Positions 1 to 5,713 of a stretch of 8,640 nt of DNA are shown piece by piece. A program made the translations under genes and the position numbers. Location of the stretch: assembly GCA_002298925.1 (NCBI GenBank), contig DBMM01000043.1, positions 1 to 8,640 on the forward strand, read 5' to 3'. Numbering within the stretch: the first letter of the stretch is position 1; each line of letters opens with the position of its first letter. The notes under the pieces were generated by a model. That model was not told where the DNA came from and did not search any database. It saw only the letters and a list, made by a program, of their open reading frames with translations. The DNA comes from Geobacter sp. UBA698 (lineage in GTDB: Bacteria; Desulfobacterota; Desulfuromonadia; Geobacterales; Pseudopelobacteraceae).

Positions 1-623
1 CCGATCAGGCGGGTCAAGGCACCAGCGATACAGGGGATGCCCAGATAGATGAAGACGCTCTTGGCGATCTGGACGATGCTGACATCGACCGCTACTCCCC
101 TAAGCCCAAGCATTGGCGGCAGGACGGTGATGAAGACCCAGGCGTAGACGCTGTAGAACAGGACCTGGAAGACGCTGTTGAAGGCTACCAGACCGGCGGC
201 GTATTCGGTGCTCCCCTTGGCCAGCTCGTTCCAGACGATGACCATGGCGATGCAACGGGCCAGGCCGATCATGATCAGTCCTACCATATATTCCGGCTTG
301 TCCGGTAGCAGCAGGGCCGCCAGCACAAACATCAAAACCGGGCCGATCAGCCAGTTCTGGATGAGGGACATGCCAAGAATTTTTTTATTCTGGAAGACCT
401 CCGGCATTTCTTCGTACTTCACCTTGGCGAAAGGAGGATACATCATGACGATCAGGCCGATGGCGATAGGGATGTTGGTGGTTCCCACCTGGAAGCTGTT
501 GATGAAGCTCTCTACGCCGGGGATGAAATATCCCAGCCCCACACCCAGCGCCATGGCGGCGAAAATCCAGAGGGTCAGCCAGCGGTCCAGAAAGGAAAGC
601 TTTTTGGAAACGTGTTCACTCAT
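1..623 (-). CDS. acr3: Acr3-family arsenite efflux permease (N-terminal part, cut by window edge)
   Basis: Integral membrane permease of the Acr3 (BASS/ArsB-like) family, which exports arsenite from the cytoplasm using the proton-motive force. I translated the open reverse frame from the ATG at 621-623 to the left edge, giving 207 residues without a stop; the family usually has about 350 or more, so the C-terminal part lies outside. It begins MSEHVSKKLSFLDRW, and hydrophobic segments lie at about 17-34, 48-61, 87-106, 113-131, 143-168 and 186-203. The stretch GLARCIAMVIVWNELAKG (about 120-137) is typical of Acr3 and contains the conserved membrane cysteine, here Cys124, needed for arsenite transport in studied members. 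The start has a strong site (GGAGGT at 629-634, 5 bases before ATG) inside the end of arsC, and the ATG overlaps the arsC stop by four bases, indicating coupled translation. Identity is confident; only the missing C-terminus is unseen. Confidence 0.95.
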   Translation of the reverse strand, partial: MSEHVSKKLSFLDRWLTLWIFAAMALGVGLGYFIPGVESFINSFQVGTTNIPIAIGLIVMMYPPFAKVKYEEMPEVFQNKKILGMSLIQNWLIGPVLMFVLAALLLPDKPEYMVGLIMIGLARCIAMVIVWNELAKGSTEYAAGLVAFNSVFQVLFYSVYAWVFITVLPPMLGLRGVAVDVSIVQIAKSVFIYLGIPCIAGALTRLI

Positions 624-1033
624 GATGCACCTCCAAAATAGTCTATGATCCAGCTTTTTATCTCGTCTCGAACCCGGCGGAATTCCGGCAGGACCGCCTC
701 GTCGTTTCCCTTGATCCGTGACGGATCGTCGAAACCGTGATGAATCCGCTGTGTGCCGCCGATGAAAAGCGGGCAGGTTTCATTGGCGTCGCCGCAGAGG
801 GTGACGACATGGTCGAAATTCTGCCCTTTGAACTCTGCCAAGGTTTTGGAACGATGATGGGAAATATCGATGCCCAGTTCGGCCAGCACCCGGGCGGCCA
901 GCGGATTAACCCTGGTTGCTTCGGTGCCGGCGGAAAAAGCTTCGCAACGGCCTGCCAGATAGTGGTTGGCCAGTCCCTCTGCCATCTGGGAACGGCAGGA
1001 ATTATGGGTGCAGAGAAAGAGGACGCGGAGCAT
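620..1033 (-). CDS. arsC: Thioredoxin-coupled arsenate reductase ArsC (LMW phosphatase fold)
   Basis: Cytoplasmic enzyme of 137 residues that reduces arsenate to arsenite, the form exported by the adjacent Acr3. It belongs to the low-molecular-weight tyrosine phosphatase-like class, not the glutaredoxin class. The N-terminal P-loop CTHNSCR (residues 8-14) is the CX5R signature with nucleophile Cys8. The redox pair is Cys80 and Cys87 in TLCGDANETCP, matching the Cys10/Cys82/Cys89 triad of the Staphylococcus plasmid ArsC. The DDP motif at 102-104 supplies the expected catalytic aspartate. Length fits the family (about 130-140). The reverse-strand ATG at 1031-1033 has AAGGA five bases upstream. 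It is first in a two-gene operon with acr3, overlapping by ATGA at 620-623. Its promoter with an embedded operator-like repeat lies at 1099-1127, giving a predicted leader of about 60 bases. The thioredoxins needed for this class could be general ones or the small one encoded at 3911-4138. Confidence 0.96.
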   Translation of the reverse strand: MLRVLFLCTHNSCRSQMAEGLANHYLAGRCEAFSAGTEATRVNPLAARVLAELGIDISHHRSKTLAEFKGQNFDHVVTLCGDANETCPLFIGGTQRIHHGFDDPSRIKGNDEAVLPEFRRVRDEIKSWIIDYFGGAS

Positions 1034-1097
1034 TAGAATCCTTTGCTGTGAAAATTGCTATTGTACAAGGTAAAAGCCCCAGTGTATATAATGGTCA

Positions 1098-1125
1098 GAT
1101 TGTATCTGTCTAGGCGGATATATTC
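1098..1125. promoter_or_regulatory. ArsR-like operator overlapping the arsC promoter
   Basis: Imperfect inverted repeat with 11-base arms (GATTGTATCTG at 1098-1108 and CGGATATATTC at 1115-1125, 8 of 11 positions pairing) and a 6-base spacer. It fills the space between the -10 and -35 elements and overlaps both, so a bound repressor would block RNA polymerase. The right arm plus flank, CGGATATATTCAAG (1115-1128), is identical to 5606-5619 in the other arsenic unit. ArsR/SmtB repressors use AT-rich inverted repeats placed like this, but the regulator itself is not in the window, so its identity is inferred. Confidence 0.62.
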
Positions 1126-1127
1126 AA
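1099..1127 (-). promoter_or_regulatory. Sigma-70-type promoter of arsC-acr3
   Basis: Read on the reverse strand, -35 TTGAAT lies at 1122-1127 and -10 TACAAT at 1099-1104, separated by exactly 17 bases. Both are close to the consensus (TTGACA, TATAAT). Transcription would begin near 1092, about 60 bases before the arsC ATG. The same arrangement occurs before the five-gene unit at 5590-5618. No start site is known, so this is sequence-based. Confidence 0.72.
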
Positions 1128-1180
1128 GTGGAAAATAATTATGATTCATGTCTGCTGGCTGCGCAGCATGATGTTTTGTT

Positions 1181-1209
1181 TTGACTGCTGGAATTCGGCT
1201 GCATAACAC
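1181..1209 (+). promoter_or_regulatory. Possible promoter of the sigma factor-arsM unit
   Basis: TTGACT at 1181-1186 is a good -35 match. A 17-base spacer leads to TAACAC at 1204-1209, a poor -10 match (3 of 6). Transcription would start near 1216, leaving a leader of about 28 bases before the ATG at 1244. The spacer contains GGAATT (1190-1195), which resembles the GGAA-type -35 core of some ECF promoters, so autoregulation by the downstream sigma factor is an alternative. Neither reading is strong. Confidence 0.3.
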
Positions 1210-1243
1210 ATGGTAGGCGATATAAAAAAGAGGAGAGGGCGAT

Positions 1244-1798
1244 ATGCAACATGATCTGACGCAACTATGGATGGAGTATCATGTGAAGCTCCACGATTTT
1301 ATCGAGCGTCGCGTGTCTGATCCCATGTTGGCTGACGATATCCTTCAGGATGTGTTCATAAAGATTCATGCGAATATTGAACATCTCGAATCAAAAGAGA
1401 AAATTCGAGCCTGGATCTACAAAATCGCTGCCAACGCGATAATAGATTATTACCGCACCCATAAGCCCGTTACTGAATTGCCTGAAACGCTCAGTGTCTT
1501 TGGAGACGATTCCCGCGAGGAGGAAAGAAATGAAATTATGACCGGGCTTCTGAGTATAATCAATAGCCTCCCTCCTCATTATGCAACGGCCGTCATGATG
1601 TCTGAGTTTGAGGGATTGACGCAACAAGCGATCGCTTCCAGGCTGGGCTTGTCATTGTCGGGCGCAAAGTCGAGAGTTCAACGCGGCAGAGCTCTTTTGA
1701 AAGAGCGATTGCTGGAGTGTTGCCGCTTTGAGTTTGACAAAAGAGGACGGCCCATCGATTACGAAAGAAAAAAGGGAGGCCTTTGTTGCGTGAAATGA
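1244..1798 (+). CDS. sigZ: ECF RNA polymerase sigma factor, SigZ-like
   Basis: An ECF-group sigma factor of 184 residues that should direct RNA polymerase to a specific promoter set. Sigma region 2 spans about 6-75, with ADDILQDVFIKIH (30-42) and IRAWIYKIAANAIIDYYR (54-71), the -10 recognition and core-binding elements. After a short acidic linker, region 4 spans about 100-157, with the helix-turn-helix EGLTQQAIASRLGLSLSGAK (123-142) followed by SRVQRGRALL. The C-terminus ECCRFEFDKRGRPIDYE (158-174) resembles the tail of Bacillus SigZ-type factors and ends with Cys181-Cys182. The paired cysteines at 159-160 and 181-182 are notable beside an arsenic methyltransferase. The ATG has AGGAG at 1231-1235, 8 bases upstream. 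arsM follows after 73 bases on the same strand, probably co-transcribed. No anti-sigma gene is next to it, so its control is unknown. Family assignment is strong; the SigZ name is by resemblance. Confidence 0.88.
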   Translation: MQHDLTQLWMEYHVKLHDFIERRVSDPMLADDILQDVFIKIHANIEHLESKEKIRAWIYKIAANAIIDYYRTHKPVTELPETLSVFGDDSREEERNEIMTGLLSIINSLPPHYATAVMMSEFEGLTQQAIASRLGLSLSGAKSRVQRGRALLKERLLECCRFEFDKRGRPIDYERKKGGLCCVK

Positions 1799-1871
1799 AA
1801 AAAACTGCGTCCATTTTCCGGCTTTTTCGTCTTCATGATAGAACGACCAAAAATTGGCTAGGAGATGAAAA

Positions 1872-2681
1872 ATGGAAGAATCCAGAAATGAGCAAATCCG
1901 TGAAGCTGTTCGGGAAAGATACGGCAAGATAGCAGGTGCGGGAAATCAGGGGTGTGGATGTGCGCCATCGGTTTTGGGAGGTTGCTGCGGATCAGACAGC
2001 AAAACATTCGCACAGAATGCATCGCGTCACGCCGGTTATTCCGATGACGATCTTTCCGTGGTTCCGGAGGGAGCAAACATGGGGCTGGGATGCGGAAACC
2101 CGCAATTGATCGCATCCCTGAAAGATGGTGAAACCGTACTCGATTTGGGGAGTGGTGGCGGATTCGATTGTTTTCTTGCAGCAAAGGCTGTCGGCGCAAA
2201 CGGTCATGTGATCGGCGTGGACATGACGCCGGAGATGGTAAGCAAGTCCCGAAATAATGCACTTACGGCCGGATTCGGCAATGTTGAATTCCGTTTAGGG
2301 GAAATCGAGGCATTACCTGTTGCCGACAGCACCGTAGATGTCATCATGTCCAACTGCGTGATCAACCTGTCACCGGAGAAGGGACGGGTTTTCGGCGAGG
2401 CGTTTCGAGTGTTGAAACCAGGCGGCAGACTGGCGATCTCGGATATCGTTGCTATTGCGGAATTGCCTTTGGAGGTGAAAAACGACATTGCCCTTTATGC
2501 GGGATGCATGGCCGGGGCTTCAACCCTGCATGAAATCGACTCAATGCTTCGCGGATGCGGATTCTCAAATATCCGGATCAACCTGAATGAACAGAGCCAG
2601 GCTCTCATAAAGGAATGGTTTCCGGGGCGTGGATTGGAAAATTACGTTTCATCGGCAACCATTGAGGCAATCAAACCGTAA
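1872..2681 (+). CDS. arsM: Arsenite S-adenosylmethionine methyltransferase ArsM
   Basis: Cytoplasmic methyltransferase of 269 residues that transfers methyl groups from S-adenosylmethionine to trivalent arsenic, yielding mono- and further methylated arsenicals. The Rossmann SAM site is VLDLGSGGGFDC (89-100) with the acidic motif IGVDMTPEMV (114-123). The arsenic-binding cysteines are recognisable by context with human AS3MT: Cys74 in GLGCGNP, Cys162 in MSNCVINLSP and Cys212 in YAGCMAGA; a further N-terminal cysteine needed by many members is probably Cys38 or Cys39 in LGGCCGSDS. Cys28 and Cys30 are additional. Length fits bacterial ArsM. The ATG at 1872 has AGGAG at 1860-1864, 7 bases upstream. 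It is downstream of the SigZ-like gene and convergent with the CcdA gene, with a hairpin 29 bases after its stop. The methylated trivalent product is a plausible substrate for the ArsP permease at 4184-5131. Confidence 0.96.
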   Translation: MEESRNEQIREAVRERYGKIAGAGNQGCGCAPSVLGGCCGSDSKTFAQNASRHAGYSDDDLSVVPEGANMGLGCGNPQLIASLKDGETVLDLGSGGGFDCFLAAKAVGANGHVIGVDMTPEMVSKSRNNALTAGFGNVEFRLGEIEALPVADSTVDVIMSNCVINLSPEKGRVFGEAFRVLKPGGRLAISDIVAIAELPLEVKNDIALYAGCMAGASTLHEIDSMLRGCGFSNIRINLNEQSQALIKEWFPGRGLENYVSSATIEAIKP

Positions 2682-2710
2682 CCCAAATGAGATGATCTCA
2701 GGTCCGCTTG

Positions 2711-2740
2711 GAACGGCGGGATTTGTCGGTCCCGCCGTTC
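2711..2740. terminator. Hairpin between arsM and ccdA, probable bidirectional terminator
   Basis: A perfect 11-base-pair stem, GAACGGCGGGA at 2711-2721 with its complement TCCCGCCGTTC at 2730-2740, closes an 8-base loop. It stands between the stop of arsM (2681) and the stop of the leftward CcdA gene (2742), so it can end both units. The T-run is short on the plus side (TTCTTTA) and nearly absent on the minus side, so termination efficiency is uncertain. Confidence 0.75.
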
Positions 2741-2741
2741 T

Positions 2742-3431
2742 TTACCAGAACCACTGCCAGACCAACCAGGCTCCCGCCAGCATAACCATACCGCCGCCTA
2801 TGCGTTTGGCCCATAACGATACGTTGACAACGCCATGAGCCTTGACAAAACCTTCCACAAAGCCGGTGAAGGTACCGGCGAACAGCATCAGCAGGCAATG
2901 GCCGATGGCATAACAGAACAGCAGTGCAATGCCGTAGAGCACCTGCCCCTTGCCTGCCACCAGGGTAAGCAACACCACCAGCACCGGCGTGGCGCAGGGT
3001 GAGGAAACCACGCCGAAGAACAATCCCAGTAGAAAAGCTCCAACCATTCCCCCTTGTTTGGGCTTGTAGTCGCGTCTGAGCGGCAAGTGAAACTCGTACA
3101 GCCCCATCATCTGTCCACCCATAAACAGGGCGATGACACCGGCGACTAGGTGCCAGGGACCGCCCAAAGTGCCGAACATAGTGCCCAATAAACCCGCTGC
3201 CGCACCGAAGGCGGTAAAGGTCAGGGAGAGTCCCAGGATAAAGGCCAGTGAATAACGGAACGCCTTGCTCCTGTCGCCGTCGCTGTAACCTCCCACGAAT
3301 CCGACCACCAACGGTATGGTGGCCAGCACGCAGGGAGAGGCTGAGGAGAGTACACCGGCCAAGAAAACAGCGCCAAAAGCTATGAGCGGGTAGAGGGTGA
3401 CAATCTGCTCGATATTGTCCAGGAAGTTCAT
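2742..3431 (-). CDS. ccdA: CcdA/DsbD-type membrane thiol-disulfide transporter
   Basis: Inner-membrane protein of 229 residues in the CcdA family (the transmembrane domain of DsbD), which passes electrons from cytoplasmic thioredoxin to thiol proteins outside the cytoplasmic membrane. Two symmetric half-repeats each carry the family's reactive cysteine: Cys34 in LSSASPCVLATIPL and Cys146 in VVSSPCATPVLVV. About six hydrophobic segments are visible (near 14-48, 58-83, 93-112, 128-155, 158-186 and 206-228). There is no fused periplasmic domain; the separate exported thioredoxin immediately upstream can play that part. Its ATG (3429-3431) overlaps that gene's stop (3428-3430), so the two are translationally coupled. 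It is the last gene of the leftward unit, with a hairpin one base after the stop. CcdA homologues also serve cytochrome c maturation, but no such genes are here, so a role tied to the arsenic unit is the better inference. Confidence 0.9.
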   Translation of the reverse strand: MNFLDNIEQIVTLYPLIAFGAVFLAGVLSSASPCVLATIPLVVGFVGGYSDGDRSKAFRYSLAFILGLSLTFTAFGAAAGLLGTMFGTLGGPWHLVAGVIALFMGGQMMGLYEFHLPLRRDYKPKQGGMVGAFLLGLFFGVVSSPCATPVLVVLLTLVAGKGQVLYGIALLFCYAIGHCLLMLFAGTFTGFVEGFVKAHGVVNVSLWAKRIGGGMVMLAGAWLVWQWFW

Positions 3432-3820
3432 TTCATTCCCAGGGCTTTCAGCTCTTTCAGAATTTCGGATTTATCCATGTAGCCCATATGGCGCTTGACC
3501 TCTTTGCCTTTGGCATTGAAGAAGATTTGAGTCGGAATCATTTGTACCCGGTATTTGGGGGCCAGGGTTTCATCCTTCCAGACATCGTTGAACAGTACAT
3601 TGGCCTTGCCGTTCAGCTCGCGATTCAGCTCTTCCAGAATCGGCGCCATTTTTTTGCAGGGTATACAACTGCGGGCACCGAAGTCGACCACACTGGGTCT
3701 GCCGGACGACAGAGCTGCTTTAATTCCGGCTTCATTGGCAGAGGGAAGTCCCGCGGCATGGGAAAGAACTGGCAACAACAGCAGGGACACGGCAACAACG
3801 ACGGATCGGATGAAAAACAT
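3428..3820 (-). CDS. Exported thioredoxin-family protein, partner of CcdA
   Basis: A predicted periplasmic thioredoxin-fold protein of 130 residues. Residues 1-23 (MFFIRSVVVAVSLLLLPVLSHAA) form a Sec signal peptide with a basic start, hydrophobic core and likely cleavage after SHA. The active site is CIPC (Cys52, Cys55) in VVDFGARSCIPCKKMAPILEEL, and the cis-proline loop is QMIPTQIFF. The frame could start at 3907 and give 159 residues, but that would place about 29 non-signal residues before the signal peptide. The ATG at 3818-3820 has AGGAG seven bases upstream, so I choose it. The stop overlaps the start of the CcdA gene by ATGA. The pair forms a complete relay from cytoplasmic thioredoxin through CcdA to a periplasmic reductant. 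What it reduces is not shown by the sequence: candidates are oxidised cysteines in nearby exported proteins or pentavalent methylarsenicals. A lipoprotein is unlikely, since no lipobox cysteine is present. Confidence 0.88.
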   Translation of the reverse strand: MFFIRSVVVAVSLLLLPVLSHAAGLPSANEAGIKAALSSGRPSVVDFGARSCIPCKKMAPILEELNRELNGKANVLFNDVWKDETLAPKYRVQMIPTQIFFNAKGKEVKRHMGYMDKSEILKELKALGMK

Positions 3821-3827
3821 GTAAACA

Positions 3828-3832
3828 CTCCT
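3828..3832 (-). promoter_or_regulatory. Ribosome binding site fixing the exported thioredoxin start
   Basis: AGGAG on the reverse strand, seven bases before the ATG at 3818-3820. It decides between this start and the upstream ATG at 3907, which would precede the signal peptide with 29 extra residues. Confidence 0.75.
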
Positions 3833-3910
3833 GATAATTGGAATAAGCCTGAAGTAGACAGGCCTGGCTTGCTGCATCACCCTCAACAATGAAACCGAAG
3901 TGTTCATCGT

Positions 3911-4138
3911 TTATAGCATTCCCTTTATTTCGCTTGCAGAAGCTGTCTTGCCGGAAAACACGACCTTGCCGTCGATTACCAGGGCGGGGGTGCTCATCAC
4001 ACCGTATTTCATGATTGAGGGTATGTCCTCAACCTTGACGACCTCCGCATCGACTCCTTTCTCGTTTACTGCTGTTTTGACCGCTTCATAGAGTGACTTG
4101 CATTTTGCGCAACCAGTTCCTAATACTTCGATTTTCAT
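3911..4138 (-). CDS. Small CXXC thioredoxin (redox-active disulfide protein, TM0996/MTH895 type)
   Basis: A 75-residue cytoplasmic thioredoxin/glutaredoxin-like protein with no signal peptide. It opens MKIEVLGTGCAKCKSLYEAV, with the CXXC pair Cys10 and Cys13, then VEDIPSIMKYGVMSTPALVIDGKVVFSGK, where the STPAL cis-proline loop and the short strands match the minimal thioredoxin fold of the archaeal and thermophile redox disulfide proteins. The length of about 75-80 is typical. AGGAG lies eight bases before the ATG at 4136-4138. It sits 45 bases after the ArsP-type permease and 90 bases before the exported thioredoxin. Homologues often accompany DUF318 permeases, suggesting a functional link, for example delivering a metalloid or reducing the permease cysteines (inference). 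It could also recycle ArsC. Confidence 0.9.
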   Translation of the reverse strand: MKIEVLGTGCAKCKSLYEAVKTAVNEKGVDAEVVKVEDIPSIMKYGVMSTPALVIDGKVVFSGKTASASEIKGML

Positions 4139-4183
4139 TGTCCATTCTCCTTTTGTTATTGATGAGTGACCGGGTTCAATCAG

Positions 4184-5131
4184 TTAAAGTATCGCATTGA
4201 ACAGATAACCGACGAAAACGATGGCCAGTGCCACGATTCCGAAAAAAGTTGCCAGCAGCGGTTTCTTCAGTACATTGCTCAAAATGACCGCTTCGGGTAG
4301 CGACAGGGCCGTGACCGCCATCATGAAAGCCAGCACTGTGCCCATTGCCATGCCCTTGGCGGTCAGAGCCTGGACAATGGGGATTACCCCGGCAGCGTTG
4401 GAGTAGAGTGGCACTCCCAGCGCCACTGCGACCGGCACGGCAAAAGGGTTGTCGCGGCCGGCCCATCTGGCAAGAAAATCCTGTGGCACATAGCCGTGAA
4501 TAAAAGCGCCGATACCGACCCCGACTACCACGTAGGGCCAGATCTTTTTCAACAGCCCCAAGGTGTACTCGCGGGCATAGTCGATTTTTTCCCGAAAAGT
4601 CAGAATCTTGATTTCGGCGTTACCGACTTGCATTTCCCACACATAGTCCTGGACATGCTTTTCCATCTTCAGCTTTCCGATAAAGATTCCGGCGAATATG
4701 GCCACCAGCAGGCCGGTACCGATGTAGATCAGGGCTATCTTCCAGCCGAACAACCCCCAGAGCATGATCAGCGCTACTTCGTTGACCATGGGAGAAGAGA
4801 TCAGGAACGAAAACGTCACCCCCAGCGGTACGCCTGATTCCACGAAACCGATAAAGAGCGGAACTGCTGAGCAGGAGCAGAAAGGGGTTACGATGCCCAA
4901 GAGCGCAGCCAGGGTATTGCCGATGTATTCCCGCTTGTGGGAAAGGATACGTTTTGTTCTTTCCGGTGGAAAAGAGGAACGGATGATCGCCACCACGAAG
5001 ATTATCGTGGTCAGCAGCAGGAAGATCTTGAGAGTGTCGTAGATGAAGAAGTCCAGAGCTTCTCCGGCGCGGGAACCGGGGGCAAGATTGATTATCGTGA
5101 AAACGATGTAGTCGGCGAATGATTTCAGCAT
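4184..5131 (-). CDS. arsP: ArsP/DUF318-family permease, probable organoarsenical exporter
   Basis: Membrane permease of 315 residues from the family that includes ArsP, which in Campylobacter exports trivalent organoarsenicals such as methylarsenite and roxarsone(III). Hydrophobic segments lie near 34-50, 69-97, 103-129, 131-152, 197-215, 226-251, 257-281 and 289-313, with a charged loop at about 153-196. The family signature TPFCSCSAVPLF places Cys85 and Cys87 in a membrane segment; the second half holds the related motif GVPLYSNAAGVIPIV without cysteines, consistent with an internal repeat. SSPMVNE (112-118) is also characteristic. The ATG at 5129-5131 has GGAG five bases upstream. It is the second gene of the leftward unit, 104 bases after the AhpD-like gene. 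With ArsM encoded nearby, export of methylated trivalent arsenic is the natural hypothesis. Other members of the broad permease family have unknown or different substrates, so the symbol rests partly on context. Confidence 0.83.
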   Translation of the reverse strand: MLKSFADYIVFTIINLAPGSRAGEALDFFIYDTLKIFLLLTTIIFVVAIIRSSFPPERTKRILSHKREYIGNTLAALLGIVTPFCSCSAVPLFIGFVESGVPLGVTFSFLISSPMVNEVALIMLWGLFGWKIALIYIGTGLLVAIFAGIFIGKLKMEKHVQDYVWEMQVGNAEIKILTFREKIDYAREYTLGLLKKIWPYVVVGVGIGAFIHGYVPQDFLARWAGRDNPFAVPVAVALGVPLYSNAAGVIPIVQALTAKGMAMGTVLAFMMAVTALSLPEAVILSNVLKKPLLATFFGIVALAIVFVGYLFNAIL

Positions 5132-5235
5132 GAATACTCCATGAAGCGTGTGGATAATTCATCACATAATAAGAAAACTCTTGAAGTACCCCAGTCTTTC
5201 CGGGTGAACTCAATGCAGGCATTACTGATACGGAA

Positions 5236-5505
5236 TCACCCGCAACAGACTTTTGGCGGTTTGTCACCACCGGAATTGCAGCACGAGGTTTCCGGCAGGG
5301 CCGTATCCACGAGGGAAGCCGAATACTTGCGCATGGCGCTCATTGCTCCTTTTTCAACCATGTGTCCGGTTTCAATTGCCGTGCGGATGTTGTCTTCTTC
5401 GATACCTAACTCGCGTGCTTTTTCCAGATGATAGGCCAAGCAGGGCTGGCAGTGGGCGCTTACCGATGCGCCGATGGCGATCAATTCTTTTGTGCGTTCA
5501 TCCAT
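5236..5505 (-). CDS. AhpD-like carboxymuconolactone decarboxylase-family protein with cysteine tail
   Basis: A small cytoplasmic protein of 89 residues. Residues 1-70 carry the CMD/AhpD core, with the thiol motif AHCQPCLAYH (Cys19, Cys22, His26), the site used by AhpD-type proteins for disulfide exchange and peroxide reduction. The C-terminal SCCNSGGDKPPKVCCG holds Cys75, Cys76, Cys87 and Cys88, a tail unlike ordinary AhpD and a plausible soft-metal or arsenite ligand. I chose the ATG at 5503-5505: AAGGA lies six bases upstream, and the protein then begins MDERTKELIAIGASV as the family does. The alternative start at 5577 would lie only about six bases after the predicted transcription start. 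It is the first gene of the leftward arsenic unit. It might protect thiols, carry arsenite to the permease, or act as a reductase in methylarsenical chemistry; the sequence does not decide which. It is not a true carboxymuconolactone decarboxylase by context. Confidence 0.85.
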   Translation of the reverse strand: MDERTKELIAIGASVSAHCQPCLAYHLEKARELGIEEDNIRTAIETGHMVEKGAMSAMRKYSASLVDTALPETSCCNSGGDKPPKVCCG

Positions 5506-5511
5506 AGCGAT

Positions 5512-5516
5512 TCCTT
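5512..5516 (-). promoter_or_regulatory. Ribosome binding site fixing the AhpD-like start
   Basis: AAGGA on the reverse strand, six bases before the ATG at 5503-5505. It supports this start over the upstream ATG at 5577, which has no site and nearly coincides with the predicted transcription start. Confidence 0.7.
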
Positions 5517-5589
5517 TCTTTGGGTGATTGGTTTCAGTGAAACTGGTCGGGGCGCGGCAATCTGTGAGACGGATCATCCGTTAAGAAAA

Positions 5590-5615
5590 AATATATCCGC
5601 CTATACGGATATATT
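5590..5615. promoter_or_regulatory. ArsR-like operator, perfect inverted repeat
   Basis: Perfect 10-base arms, AATATATCCG at 5590-5599 and CGGATATATT at 5606-5615, around the 6-base spacer CCTATA. The repeat covers the -10 element and the whole promoter spacer and enters the -35 element, a position fit for repression. The less perfect copy at 1098-1125 has the same spacer length and the same register to the promoter. An ArsR-family repressor is the likely binder given the genes controlled, but none is encoded in the window. Confidence 0.7.
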
Positions 5616-5618
5616 CAA
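5590..5618 (-). promoter_or_regulatory. Sigma-70-type promoter of the ahpD-like/arsP/trx/ccdA unit
   Basis: On the reverse strand, -35 TTGAAT is at 5613-5618 and -10 TATATT at 5590-5595, with a 17-base spacer. Transcription would start near 5583 and leave a leader of about 78 bases. The design copies the arsC promoter at 1099-1127, including the operator-like repeat inside it. Confidence 0.72.
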
Positions 5619-5713
5619 GCAAAAAAATGATAATGGTCTAAAACAGCAAGTCCTGAATAGCGTCTCCCCTATTCGGATGTTATGGTGCATACATCGGCAA
5701 GGAGGAAAAGCGC

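Noticed and set aside
178..648. Forward open frame of 156 codons over the acr3 region.
   Set aside because: The reverse strand encodes a convincing Acr3 protein through this region, so the forward frame is its shadow.
1158..1167. Palindrome GCTGCGCAGC upstream of the sigma factor.
   Set aside because: Ten bases without extended arms or a second copy nearby; not enough to call an operator.
3821..3910. Possible attenuator or promoter in the 90-base gap between the two thioredoxin genes, with a small hairpin (GCCTG at 3847-3851 pairing with CAGGC at 3859-3863).
   Set aside because: The stem is only five base pairs with no T-run, and no promoter pair is visible.
4620..5270. Long reverse-strand open frame of 216 codons.
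   Set aside because: It lies over arsP in another frame, has no family resemblance and is rich in His/Arg/Ser as shadow frames are.
5569..5581. 13-base palindrome ACGGATCATCCGT at the predicted transcription start; similar 6+1+6 palindromes occur at 5531-5543 and 2688-2700.
   Set aside because: About two such palindromes are expected by chance in a sequence of this length, and the three share no common sequence.
5668..5683. Third operator-like half site upstream of the AraC gene (CCTATTCGGATGTTAT, 13 of 16 matches to 5600-5615).
   Set aside because: No matching left arm is present, and no promoter is recognisable in register with it; a chance or decayed half site is as likely.
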